A DNA stretch of 37,841 bases, taken from the NCBI GenBank assembly GCA_038872535.1, contig JAVZJY010000009.1, positions 1 to 37,841 of the forward strand. The letters run 5' to 3'. Positions within the stretch are counted from its first letter, which is position 1; every line of letters starts with the position of its first letter. Both the position numbers and the translations under genes were made by a program. Below, piece after piece: positions 1 to 7,537 of the stretch. This stretch comes from JASEJA01 sp038872535. Its GTDB lineage: Archaea > Thermoproteota > Bathyarchaeia > Bathyarchaeales > Bathycorpusculaceae. Below the pieces are notes generated by a model, which had not been told where the DNA came from, ran no database searches, and saw only the letters and a list, made by a program, of their open reading frames with translations.

Positions 1-652
1 CCAAAGCATGCAATTCGCCTTTTAGCTTTCCATAATGAAGCCCAACAATCACATGAGGCACAAAAGCAATGCCAACCTCGCTTAGGGCTTTCAAAGAATT
101 TTCATAATCCATAGTTGTCATTTTTAAATTGTAAATTTCCTTTATTGTTTCGTCCGAGCCGATAATGTCTATTAATGCAGCGTCAACCCCAGCATCCTTA
201 AGCCTCTTAGCCATAGAAAAATCAATTATGCCTGTGTGGACAAAAACTGTTAAACCCAAATCCCTCTTAACTTTCCCAATAGTGTCAACGAAATTTTCAA
301 GAGGAACAGAACCATTAGGCAAGCATCCGCCACTTATAAGACAGCCAGATGCGCCTTCACGTTTAAGTTTTGAACAGAGTGCAAAAAGTTTTTCGGGCGT
401 TACAGCGGAATACATGGTTTCTAAAACTTTTCCACCACAATGCTTACACTTAAGTGCGCAGCCCTTGCCAGTTACAGATATTGTTGGAAAATTCGTAGGC
501 GAAGAAGAGTAATGGCTTGTTTTGTAATACATGAAGCTTGGAGCGTAAAAATGGATTTCCCTTATTTTTGAGGATAATAGGTTAGCATCCAATAGACTTG
601 CAAGTTCTTTTTCGCTCATCTGCCAGACAGTTTCTGGTGAAATTTGTGCCAT
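1..652 (-). CDS. Radical SAM protein, BioB-like (COG1856 type), 3' end cut by window edge
   Basis: About 217 codons are open on the minus strand from ATG 652 to the window edge, so the C-terminus is missing. Around residues 57-64 lies CALKCKHC, the CxxxCxxC motif that binds the SAM-coordinating 4Fe-4S cluster, followed by GGK. An in-frame TAA just upstream fixes the start to this ATG or the Met 11 codons later. The sequence resembles the uncharacterised biotin-synthase-like COG1856 group (family assignment from memory). It follows the winged-helix gene at 685-1038 by about 30 bases, so the two are probably co-transcribed. A second BioB-like radical SAM gene lies nearby at 2066-3067. Such pairs have been linked to the archaeal LipS1/LipS2 lipoyl synthase; that link is a hypothesis here. 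The fold is secure, the reaction is not known. Confidence 0.8.
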   Translation of the reverse strand, partial: MAQISPETVWQMSEKELASLLDANLLSSKIREIHFYAPSFMYYKTSHYSSSPTNFPTISVTGKGCALKCKHCGGKVLETMYSAVTPEKLFALCSKLKREGASGCLISGGCLPNGSVPLENFVDTIGKVKRDLGLTVFVHTGIIDFSMAKRLKDAGVDAALIDIIGSDETIKEIYNLKMTTMDYENSLKALSEVGIAFVPHVIVGLHYGKLKGELHAL

Positions 653-684
653 GACATTCTCTTAGGAAAGCATCCGCCATTTCT

Positions 685-1038
685 TTAATAGTTTTCGTTT
701 TCCCCAGCTTTTCTCCGCTGCCCTTCCGAAATTGTTGGAATGATATGCACGGCTTCGTCCATAATTCTGATGGTGCTAACGACCTTCTCAAGATACTTTT
801 GAAAGTTGAGGGTTTTAAAAACGGCTATGCCACGCTCTGTTATTGCATAAAGCGTTTTTCTGCCAGAATCCCGCTCTTCAACGAGACCATTTTTGATTAG
901 GAATTCTAGTCTTCGCCCAAGAACACTGCATTCCGTGTTGGTTTCATAGGCTATGGCATCTATAGCTAAAGGTTTCTTAATTAATGCTTCTAAAATTTCC
1001 TCGTAGGATTCAAGTTTAGACTTTCGCATTTGCAACAC
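685..1038 (-). CDS. Small winged-helix DNA-binding protein
   Basis: This encodes 117 residues. The segment from about residue 10 to 75 has the layout of an archaeal winged-helix domain: a helix ending in an initiation-like turn, a recognition helix (CSVLGRRLEFLIKNGLVEE), and a beta wing with RKTLYAITERGIAVF. The C-terminal helix could dimerise. GTG at 1038 is preferred because AAAAGGAAAA lies 8 bases upstream, whereas ATG 1029 would be too far from it. A TATA-like element lies at 1063-1077. The gene is followed closely by the radical SAM gene at 1-652 and may regulate it. The family resembles archaeal single-domain regulators. Ligand and targets are unknown. Confidence 0.72.
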   Translation of the reverse strand: MLQMRKSKLESYEEILEALIKKPLAIDAIAYETNTECSVLGRRLEFLIKNGLVEERDSGRKTLYAITERGIAVFKTLNFQKYLEKVVSTIRIMDEAVHIIPTISEGQRRKAGENENY

Positions 1039-1062
1039 TAAATTTTCCTTTTATTTATTTTA

Positions 1063-1077
1063 GATAAAATATTTATG
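1063..1077 (-). promoter_or_regulatory. Putative TATA box for the winged-helix/radical SAM unit
   Basis: On the minus strand the sequence reads CATAAATATTTTATC and sits about 25-40 bases upstream of GTG 1038, the spacing expected for an archaeal TATA box with a short leader. It is recognised by position and composition only. Confidence 0.35.
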
Positions 1078-1106
1078 AATTCAAAATCTTTAGCCAACTG
1101 AATTGG

Positions 1107-1955
1107 CTACTGAGTGTTTTGAAGTAGGGCTGATATGCCACTTGCTGCAAGAACCAATAACTCGAACATTTTATAAGCTTCAACCATGCTGCTTGCCGTA
1201 TACTCCACATTTAATCCATCAACTCTCTTGACTGTTGGCAGCAGTTCAGCAGCATCCGCAAAATGGCTTGTCAGAAAGGTTACTTCAATTTTTACTGGTT
1301 TTTCCGCTACAAGGGGCGTAACAGCCTTTTGTTTAAAGTTGACTGTCGCCCTCTTAGTGGCTTCTCTCAACTCCTTCTCAATTTTCACCATGCTAGAACT
1401 TTTAGCTGAAAGCCTGCCAAAAGAATGTTTTAAGGCTACGGTTTCAGCCCATGGCGCATATTTTTTAACATCATCTTTTAAGAGCTGAGCCTCCCCAGCG
1501 ACTAAGGCAACTGGCACTTTAAAATCTCCAGCTGCATAAGCATTCAAAAGAAATTCGCTAGCCTCAACGTCATTAACCTTAACTTTGTTAATGCTTCCAC
1601 CACTGTAAGTGTGGTCGAACGTGGATTTGGAAGTGCCAAATTTGGCGTGATATCCGAGAAATAAGGCAATGTCGCATCCTTCTACGCCCGTAACCATGCT
1701 TAATGGTCTTGGAAAACCCCTAACAATTTCAACATATTCCGGCAAATCCTCAACCAAAAGGTTAACCATGGGACCATGGCTGTCTGCAACAACAATTTCC
1801 TCAAACCCATTCTTGTTTAGCTCCTCAGCCACAGTTAATGTGACTTTTGTTGCAATTTTCCTCGCTTCAGAATACAATGTTCCTTTTAGGCTTAAATGAC
1901 CTGGAATGACCACATAAGGCATGCCTTCCATATCAACTGAAATGAAAGCTTTCAT
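1107..1955 (-). CDS. dppA: DppA-type D-aminopeptidase (peptidase family M55)
   Basis: The product (282 residues from ATG 1955) hydrolyses N-terminal D-amino acids from peptides, judging from its family. It opens with MKAFISVDMEG, the family signature, with zinc ligands Asp8 and Glu10. His60 (VVADSHG), His103 (GYHAKF), His115 (FDHTYSG) and Glu134 line up with the zinc and catalytic residues known from Bacillus DppA. A longer start at 1982 would add nine residues lacking family similarity. The gene is divergent from the radical SAM gene at 2066. D-amino-acid-releasing activity fits the N-acyl-D-amino-acid deacylase (24944-26533) and the peptide importer (28295-33805) in the same window. Family assignment is secure; the natural substrate is inferred. 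Confidence 0.88.
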   Translation of the reverse strand: MKAFISVDMEGMPYVVIPGHLSLKGTLYSEARKIATKVTLTVAEELNKNGFEEIVVADSHGPMVNLLVEDLPEYVEIVRGFPRPLSMVTGVEGCDIALFLGYHAKFGTSKSTFDHTYSGGSINKVKVNDVEASEFLLNAYAAGDFKVPVALVAGEAQLLKDDVKKYAPWAETVALKHSFGRLSAKSSSMVKIEKELREATKRATVNFKQKAVTPLVAEKPVKIEVTFLTSHFADAAELLPTVKRVDGLNVEYTASSMVEAYKMFELLVLAASGISALLQNTQ

Positions 1956-1983
1956 GAGATTTCGCCCATTATGGGTTTGCAAA

Positions 1984-2003
1984 ACTGCATTTAAGAATTT
2001 CGA
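1984..2003. promoter_or_regulatory. AT-rich divergent promoter element
   Basis: The short gap between the D-aminopeptidase gene and the BioB-like gene contains CATTTAAGAATTT around 1988-2000, usable as a TATA-like box in either direction. On the plus strand it would place the transcript start beyond GTG 2012, which favours ATG 2066 as the start of the downstream gene. Confidence 0.3.
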
Positions 2004-2065
2004 TTACAAATGTGAAATTCCAAATAGTTTTTAGCCTTAACAGAGAATTCACTAATGAAGCTGCT

Positions 2066-3067
2066 ATGAAAAATCCTACTCTTCCAGAGAAAATTCGGGT
2101 TTCATTAGGCTCAGCCTTTGTCATTCAACTCTTAAGTGGAAGGCTTGAAGCAGCGCCAACAACTGCTTATCTTATGACGTATAGAAAGGAAAAATGCACA
2201 GCAAACTGTGGCTTTTGTCCCCAAGCAAGAGAAAGCAACGCCAGGGGTGACATGCTTTCAAGGGTTTCATGGCCAGTTTTTGCCACCGAAAAAGTTTTTG
2301 ACGGAATAGAGAAGACCGTTAAGGAGGGGAAAATAAAGCGTGTTTGTTTTCAAGCCTTAAATTATCCAGAGGTTTTCACGCATCTATTAGTGCTTATAAG
2401 GGCAATAAAGCAAAAAGTCAACGTTCCCATATCAGTATCATGCCAACCCCAAAACAGCATAAAAATAAGAGAGTTAGCTGAGGCTGGAGCCGAAAGAATA
2501 GGCATACCATTAGATGTTGCCTCAGAAGAGCTTTTTGAAAAAATTAAAGGGTCTGCTGCGGGAGGACCATACACCTGGAAAACTCAATTTAAACTCTTAA
2601 GCGAAGCAGTTCACATTTTCAGAAAAGGTAAAGTCAGCACACACTTAATTGTGGGTCTAGGAGAAACTGAAAGACAAATGGTTGAAACCATCCAAAAATG
2701 CGTAGACATGGGTGTTCTTCCAGCACTTTTTGCTTTCACGCCAATTGCTGGGACAGCCTTGGAAAGCATTTCTCAACCGCCAATTCAAAGTTATAGGCGA
2801 ATCCAAATTGCCAGACATTTAATAGTTACTGGAATCGTTAGATGCGAGGATATGCGCTTTGATAAGGAAGGCTGCATAATTGATTTCAGTGTTGAAAAGC
2901 AAAATTTAATGCACATTATTCAAACGGGTGCGCCTTTCCTTACATCAGGATGCCCAAACTGTAACCGTCCATACTACAACGAGAAGCCAAGCGGACCCAT
3001 TTACAACTATCCAAGAAAAATAAGCGAAGAAGAATTACATGAAATAAGAAAACAACTGAGATTATAA
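2066..3067 (+). CDS. Radical SAM protein, biotin-synthase-like (COG2516 type)
   Basis: The product is 333 residues from ATG 2066; GTG 2012 would add 18 residues but has no ribosome binding site. The radical SAM motif CTANCGFC (Cys44, 48, 51) is followed by PQARES. The TIM-barrel half includes the glycine-rich VGLGETERQ loop, and the C-terminus holds a further pair, CPNCN, that could bind an auxiliary iron-sulphur cluster or zinc. The layout matches biotin-synthase-related proteins of archaea (COG2516), some of which were proposed to act as lipoyl synthase partners (LipS1/LipS2). The second BioB-like gene at 1-652 is compatible with such a pair. It is unlikely to be biotin synthase because no other bio gene is near. 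The fold is certain; the reaction is inferred. Confidence 0.82.
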   Translation: MKNPTLPEKIRVSLGSAFVIQLLSGRLEAAPTTAYLMTYRKEKCTANCGFCPQARESNARGDMLSRVSWPVFATEKVFDGIEKTVKEGKIKRVCFQALNYPEVFTHLLVLIRAIKQKVNVPISVSCQPQNSIKIRELAEAGAERIGIPLDVASEELFEKIKGSAAGGPYTWKTQFKLLSEAVHIFRKGKVSTHLIVGLGETERQMVETIQKCVDMGVLPALFAFTPIAGTALESISQPPIQSYRRIQIARHLIVTGIVRCEDMRFDKEGCIIDFSVEKQNLMHIIQTGAPFLTSGCPNCNRPYYNEKPSGPIYNYPRKISEEELHEIRKQLRL

Positions 3068-3087
3068 TGTTGAACCGCTAGAAACAG

Positions 3088-3963
3088 TCATGGTTTGTTG
3101 GCTGTAATCCCCAAAAATTCTCTGATAAATTTTGATACACTGCAGAAAGTTACGCCCATACAATCATAGTCTGGGTTTGCCTCAACAACATCAAAAGCCC
3201 TCATGTTTAACCCTTTCAAGTTATGCATCACCTCTATAAGATTTCGCAACGTGATTCCCCCGCCTTCTGGATTACCAACTCCTGGAGCGAATGCAGGATC
3301 TAAAACATCAACGTCAAAGGATACATACACGTTATTGACGTTATTCAAAACTTCATTGATAATGGAAGCTGATTTCTTCGCGTTTTTGTAAACTTCAGAT
3401 GTGCTTACGATGTTTATGCTGTGGTTTTTGGCGTAGTTTGTCTGTTCAGTCGTGGATGCTCTTATGCCAATTTGGATTATGTACTTAGGGTTCACGACGC
3501 GATCTTCAACTATTCTTCTCACAGTGCACGCGTGGGAATACTGGTTCCCTCCATAACTTTCATATAAGTCAGGATGAGCGTCAAAGTAAATTAAACCCCA
3601 AGAACCGCTTAAAACTTCCTTTAGAGCCTTTAATGTGGCGTATGTTATGCTATGGTCTCCTCCGAGAAAAATGTATAATTTGGAATTTGCGTTTTCGCTA
3701 ACTGCCTCTTTAACTGTTTGAAAAATGTTTAAAAATGAAGTGGGAGTTGAATCGCCTAAATCATAAATTTTCCAACACTCTTTAATGTTAACATTGGTCT
3801 CCGTATACGGATTATAAATTTTTGAACTTGTGTATTCTCTGATGATTTTTGGGGCTTTGGCTGAACCAATTCTAAATGATGAGTTTTTATCCCAACATAA
3901 ACCAAGCGCATGTGCATTTGCATTATCCTTGCTTTTGGTTTCAGCTCCAAAAAATAAACTCAC
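3088..3963 (-). CDS. speB: Agmatinase/arginase family ureohydrolase
   Basis: The product (291 residues) belongs to the manganese ureohydrolases, which cleave agmatine, arginine or related guanidino compounds to urea plus amine. The metal-binding motifs are all present: GGDHS at about residue 128, FDAHPD at about 148, and SFDVDVLDPAFAPG at about 218. In archaea the usual role is agmatine to putrescine for polyamine synthesis. The gene is convergent with the radical SAM gene, and the threonine synthase gene lies 21 bases upstream on the same strand, so they may share a transcript. Agmatinase is favoured over arginase by archaeal precedent only; substrate-pocket residues were not decisive by eye. 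Confidence 0.85.
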   Translation of the reverse strand: MSLFFGAETKSKDNANAHALGLCWDKNSSFRIGSAKAPKIIREYTSSKIYNPYTETNVNIKECWKIYDLGDSTPTSFLNIFQTVKEAVSENANSKLYIFLGGDHSITYATLKALKEVLSGSWGLIYFDAHPDLYESYGGNQYSHACTVRRIVEDRVVNPKYIIQIGIRASTTEQTNYAKNHSINIVSTSEVYKNAKKSASIINEVLNNVNNVYVSFDVDVLDPAFAPGVGNPEGGGITLRNLIEVMHNLKGLNMRAFDVVEANPDYDCMGVTFCSVSKFIREFLGITANKP

Positions 3964-3984
3964 ACTTCTTCCTTCTTAACATAG

Positions 3985-5238
3985 CTATTCCAAAAACTTT
4001 TTCATTGCATCCACACTAAGCGGCACATTAACTGCATTTTTAGATATTCTTCTCCCACTTCTAGGATCTTTAAGCCCATTCCCAGTTATTAGGCATATAA
4101 CTTCATCTTTTCTATCAATTATGCCGGCTTCCAAAAGTTTTGGAAGAGCTGCAATACATGCTGAACCTGAGGGTTCTGCAAATATTCCTTCAAGGCGTGC
4201 CAATAAACTCATGGCTTTCAAAATTTCCTTATCTGAAACGTACTCTGCATTTCCTTTTGATTCTCTTAATGCCTTAAGGGCTAAGGGTGCATCATAACTC
4301 CATCGTCCAACCAAACCCTCAGCTATTGAATCCTCACAACTTTCCAAAGGTGCAACTTTCCCATTTTTAAAACCGTCAACTATAGGTGCCCCGCTAACTG
4401 GTCCTGTGGCAACAATTTTTGGCAAATTGTCTATGAAGCCTAAATCATTTAACTCTTTGAAGCCTTTCCACATCCCATATAAATGGGTGCCATTGCCAAC
4501 GTTGTCTATAACCCATTCAGGCGCCCTCCACCCTAACTGCTCGCATATTTCATAAGCAATTGTTTTGTCTCCCTCTACCCTAAACCTGTTGTGACCTGGA
4601 CAAGACTCGAAAATGTCCAAATCTTTAACTGCCTCCAAGTAAACTTCAAAAATTTCCTCATAAATTCCATCCACCAGAAAAGTTTTGGCACCATGAACTG
4701 AACACTGGAAAACCTTTCCACTAGAAGCAGTTGCAGGCATAAAAACGAAACACCCTAAGCCCGCTCGGGCTGCATAAGCCGCCAACGAAGCAGCAGCATT
4801 TCCAGACGACACGCATGAGACGCTTTTTTTTCCAAATTGCAGAGCTTTATTTACGGCTAAAAGGCTTTCGCGATCTTTAAAAGAGCCTGTTGGGTTTTGA
4901 GCCTCATTTTTTAATAGTAGATTTTTAATTTTGAGCTTTTCAGCTAGTCTTTCACTTTTTAGCAGGGTGGTTCCACCCTCACCCAATGTTAATAATTGCT
5001 CTTCCTTTTGAAATCCAAGCAGTTCCTTGTATCTTAAAGCGTTAAAAGGTCTTTTAGAGAACAGTTTTTTACTCACTAATTTTCCGATTTCTTCATAGTT
5101 ATATGTGACTTCTGTTATGCCTTTGAAAACTGTTACTCCCCTTATTTTTTCCGAACCGCATTTTGGACAAACAAAAAATTTTGGATCAGAAGGGAAGATT
5201 TCCCCGCAGTTTACGCATTTTAAACCTTTGACAAACAT
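3985..5238 (-). CDS. thrC: Threonine synthase
   Basis: The product (417 residues) is a fold-type II PLP enzyme converting O-phosphohomoserine to threonine. An N-terminal zinc ribbon (CVNCG at residues 8-12, CPKCG at about 24-28) precedes the catalytic domain, a common archaeal arrangement. The PLP lysine lies in NPTGSFKDRES, and the glycine-rich phosphate loop is SSGNAAASLAAYAARAG. The C-terminal motif EPSGSACIAALPKL is typical. The promoter carries a perfect palindrome at 5254-5267. The gene is divergent from mttB1 and precedes the ureohydrolase gene. The length is normal and no defects are seen. Confidence 0.9.
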   Translation of the reverse strand: MFVKGLKCVNCGEIFPSDPKFFVCPKCGSEKIRGVTVFKGITEVTYNYEEIGKLVSKKLFSKRPFNALRYKELLGFQKEEQLLTLGEGGTTLLKSERLAEKLKIKNLLLKNEAQNPTGSFKDRESLLAVNKALQFGKKSVSCVSSGNAAASLAAYAARAGLGCFVFMPATASSGKVFQCSVHGAKTFLVDGIYEEIFEVYLEAVKDLDIFESCPGHNRFRVEGDKTIAYEICEQLGWRAPEWVIDNVGNGTHLYGMWKGFKELNDLGFIDNLPKIVATGPVSGAPIVDGFKNGKVAPLESCEDSIAEGLVGRWSYDAPLALKALRESKGNAEYVSDKEILKAMSLLARLEGIFAEPSGSACIAALPKLLEAGIIDRKDEVICLITGNGLKDPRSGRRISKNAVNVPLSVDAMKKFLE

Positions 5239-5253
5239 GGTTTACGCCTACCC

Positions 5254-5267
5254 TTTTCACGTGAAAA
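5254..5267. promoter_or_regulatory. Perfect 14-bp palindrome TTTTCACGTGAAAA, candidate operator of thrC
   Basis: The 14-bp palindrome begins 16 bases upstream of the thrC start. A TATA-like element on the minus strand (AAACATTTAAAACT, about 5284-5297) would put the transcription start close to the palindrome centre. A repressor bound here would block initiation. The symmetry is seen directly; the operator role is inferred. Confidence 0.45.
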
Positions 5268-5320
5268 TATACATACTCCACTAAGTTTTAAATGTTTAAC
5301 GTCAATTCTCAAATTTTTCT

Positions 5321-5366
5321 ATAATGTTTATTGATGAAATTTCTGTGGAGAAAAGATAAACATTAT
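5321..5366. promoter_or_regulatory. 11-bp inverted repeat with 24-bp spacer upstream of mttB1
   Basis: ATAATGTTTAT (5321-5331) is exactly complementary to ATAAACATTAT (5356-5366). The octamer AATGTTTA also occurs at 5291-5298, giving three copies within 76 bases of the thrC/mttB1 intergenic region. The arms are about 35 bp centre to centre, close to a whole number of helical turns, which suits a dimeric regulator. This is a candidate control site for the methyltransferase unit. Confidence 0.4.
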
Positions 5367-5419
5367 TAGGTACAAATTTAATGATTTTCTTCTTTACATA
5401 AGGAAATGGTGGAAGCCTA

Positions 5420-6844
5420 ATGTCTTCACTTAATTTGCTTTCTAAAAAAGACATGCACGCCGTGCATTTGGCAAGTTTGGATGTGCTACAAGAAGTTGGT
5501 GTTATAGTTCCATACGAAGAAGTTCTTCGAAAACTTGACGAGGCAGGCGCTGAGGTTAATTATAAGAGTCAACATGCTCTAATTCCACAACATCTCGCGG
5601 AGGAAGCCATTCGGAAAACACCACACAGATTCAGCGTTTACAACAGAGATTTAAAAACAAGGAAAATTTTAGGCGGAGATGAAACGCATTTTGGCACTGT
5701 AGGGTTTGCAACTAACTTTTACGATGTAACATCAAGAACCTACCGTAGAGTTACCGTGCAAGACTTAGCAAACGCAACGAAAATTGCGGATGCGCTGGAA
5801 AATGTTGAGTTTTACATGTGCATGGGTTCTCCAATGGATGTACCCCACGAGATTGTAGATAGGTATATGTGGGCAGCCGCCCTCGAAAACACAAGCAAAC
5901 CCATAATTAATGAGGCTATGAGAAAAGAAGGCGCATTAGACGCTATAGAAATGGCTTCAACCATCATTGGAGGAGTGGAAGAGCTTAGAAAAAAGCCAAT
6001 AATGCTTCTCCTAATATCCATTACGAGCCCACTCACATTTGATAAAGCTACTCTCGAAGCGTTCATTGAAGCCTCTAAGCTTGGTATTCCAGTTTTCGTG
6101 AATTCAGGGCCTATGGCTGGGGCGACAAGCCCAGTGACTTTGGCTGGAACTTTAACCTTAAACATGGCTGAATTCATAAGCGCTCTGGTAATCCGTTACG
6201 TGGTTAACAAAGATGCTCCGCTTATAATTGGAAGCTGGGCTAGGGCTATGGATGTAAGAGAAGCCTCAGCAGTGCTTGGAGGACCAGAATTCGCTTTGCT
6301 CCACGCCTGTGTCGCCCATATGGCTCATTATTATGGAATTCCAAGCGCTGGTGGTGGCGTTTTGTCTGATTCCAAAACTTTAGATGCCCAGATGGGCTAC
6401 GAAAAAGCTTTAACTGGTGTGCTTCCAGCCCTTGCAGGTCTTAACCTAATATGCGGTATGGGGTTGATAGCGTCAGAAAACACCATGAGCCTCGAAGGAC
6501 TTGTTATAGACAACGAAATTGTCAGCATGATAAAGAAAATTGCGAATGGAATCGAAATTACAGATGAAACCTTAGCATTGGACATTATAAAAAAAGTTGG
6601 GCCAAAAAACAGTTTCATAAGAGAGCGCCACACTCTTGAACACTTTAGGAAAGAAATTTGGATACCGAAAATAACTAATAGAACATTTCCTGAAATTTGG
6701 GTTAAATCCGGCGCCAAAGATTTATGGGTTAAAGCTAAAGAAGAAGCGGAGAAAATATTAAAAGAACATGAAGTTCTTCCACTATCAAAAGATGCTAAAG
6801 ATAAAATTATGAAAATCGTCAAGGGAGTAAAAGGAAGGGCTTAA
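5420..6844 (+). CDS. mttB: MttB-superfamily corrinoid methyltransferase, non-pyrrolysine (copy 1)
   Basis: The product (474 residues) belongs to the trimethylamine methyltransferase superfamily (COG5598), TIM-barrel enzymes that move a methyl group from an amine to a corrinoid protein. The frame is open with no internal amber codon, so it is not the pyrrolysine-containing trimethylamine enzyme. Non-Pyl relatives act on glycine betaine, proline betaine, carnitine or gamma-butyrobetaine. Diagnostic segments are the N-terminal ALIPQHLAEEAIRKTP, the barrel segment GIPSAGGGVLSDSKTLDAQ (about residues 307-325), and the C-terminal KVGPKNSFIRERHTLEH. A corrinoid protein gene follows after one base, then an aminotransferase gene, as one apparent operon. 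The substrate cannot be read from sequence. Confidence 0.92.
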   Translation: MSSLNLLSKKDMHAVHLASLDVLQEVGVIVPYEEVLRKLDEAGAEVNYKSQHALIPQHLAEEAIRKTPHRFSVYNRDLKTRKILGGDETHFGTVGFATNFYDVTSRTYRRVTVQDLANATKIADALENVEFYMCMGSPMDVPHEIVDRYMWAAALENTSKPIINEAMRKEGALDAIEMASTIIGGVEELRKKPIMLLLISITSPLTFDKATLEAFIEASKLGIPVFVNSGPMAGATSPVTLAGTLTLNMAEFISALVIRYVVNKDAPLIIGSWARAMDVREASAVLGGPEFALLHACVAHMAHYYGIPSAGGGVLSDSKTLDAQMGYEKALTGVLPALAGLNLICGMGLIASENTMSLEGLVIDNEIVSMIKKIANGIEITDETLALDIIKKVGPKNSFIRERHTLEHFRKEIWIPKITNRTFPEIWVKSGAKDLWVKAKEEAEKILKEHEVLPLSKDAKDKIMKIVKGVKGRA

Positions 6845-6845
6845 C

Positions 6846-7502
6846 ATGAGTGCGGAAAACATTATAGAAAAACTGAAACTTGCAGTTTTAGACTACAACA
6901 TAGAAGAAGCAGCATCCACCGCTAAGGAAGTCATCAAAATGGGAATTGACCCCCTTAAGGCTATAGAAGAAGGCTTAGCTCAAGGGATAAGAGAAGTTGG
7001 AAACAAATTCGCAAACGGAGAAGCATTCCTTCCAGAACTAATAATGGCTGCCGAAACCATGAAAAAAGCCTTAGAAATTTTGGAGCCTGAGCTGAAGAAG
7101 AAAAGGAAAGAGCGCAAGACTCTCGGAAAAGTGCTTTTGGGCACAGTAGCAGGGGACATCCATAGCATAGGAAAAACCATAGTTGCCTCCATGCTAAGTG
7201 CAAATGGATTTGAGGTGTACGACGCTGGAGAAGATGTGTCCGCAGAAAAATTTGTAGAAAAGGTTAAGGCGCTAAAACCAGACATACTCGGACTCTCGGC
7301 ACTCCTAACTACAACTTTGCCGGAGCAAAAAGTAGTCATTGAAACCCTAAAGAAAGAGGGCTTAAGAGATAAAGTTAAGGTGATCGTAGGCGGAGCTCCA
7401 ACAAGCAAGGAATGGGCTAAAGAGATAGGCGCTGACGGTTATGGGGCTGATGCCACCGAAGCCGTTGAAGTAGTTAAAAAACTCTTAGGACATTTGGAGT
7501 GA
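6846..7502 (+). CDS. mttC: Methyltransferase cognate corrinoid protein (copy 1)
   Basis: The product (218 residues) carries the cobalamin cofactor that shuttles the methyl group. Residues 1-90 form the helical B12-binding cap and about 93-218 the Rossmann-like B12 domain. The DxHxxG motif is Asp104-Ile-His106-Ser-Ile-Gly109, with His106 as the lower cobalt ligand; later motifs are GLSALLTTT and VGGAPTS. Its start lies one base past the mttB1 stop, with AAGGAAGGGC as ribosome binding site, so stoichiometric translation with mttB1 is likely. It differs from copy 2 in having SIGKTI rather than DIGKNI after the histidine. It presumably serves the preceding MttB paralogue. Confidence 0.93.
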   Translation: MSAENIIEKLKLAVLDYNIEEAASTAKEVIKMGIDPLKAIEEGLAQGIREVGNKFANGEAFLPELIMAAETMKKALEILEPELKKKRKERKTLGKVLLGTVAGDIHSIGKTIVASMLSANGFEVYDAGEDVSAEKFVEKVKALKPDILGLSALLTTTLPEQKVVIETLKKEGLRDKVKVIVGGAPTSKEWAKEIGADGYGADATEAVEVVKKLLGHLE

Positions 7503-7537
7503 ACACCTTTCCCACAACATTAAATGAGGAACAACAT

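Noticed and set aside
165..512. 115-residue plus-strand frame
   Set aside because: It is antisense to the radical SAM gene at 1-652, whose CxxxCxxC motif and codon pattern are convincing.
7499..7537. GTG start of the aminotransferase overlapping the corrinoid gene
   Set aside because: ATG 7538 has a GAGG site at good spacing and the extra residues do not look like the family N-terminus.
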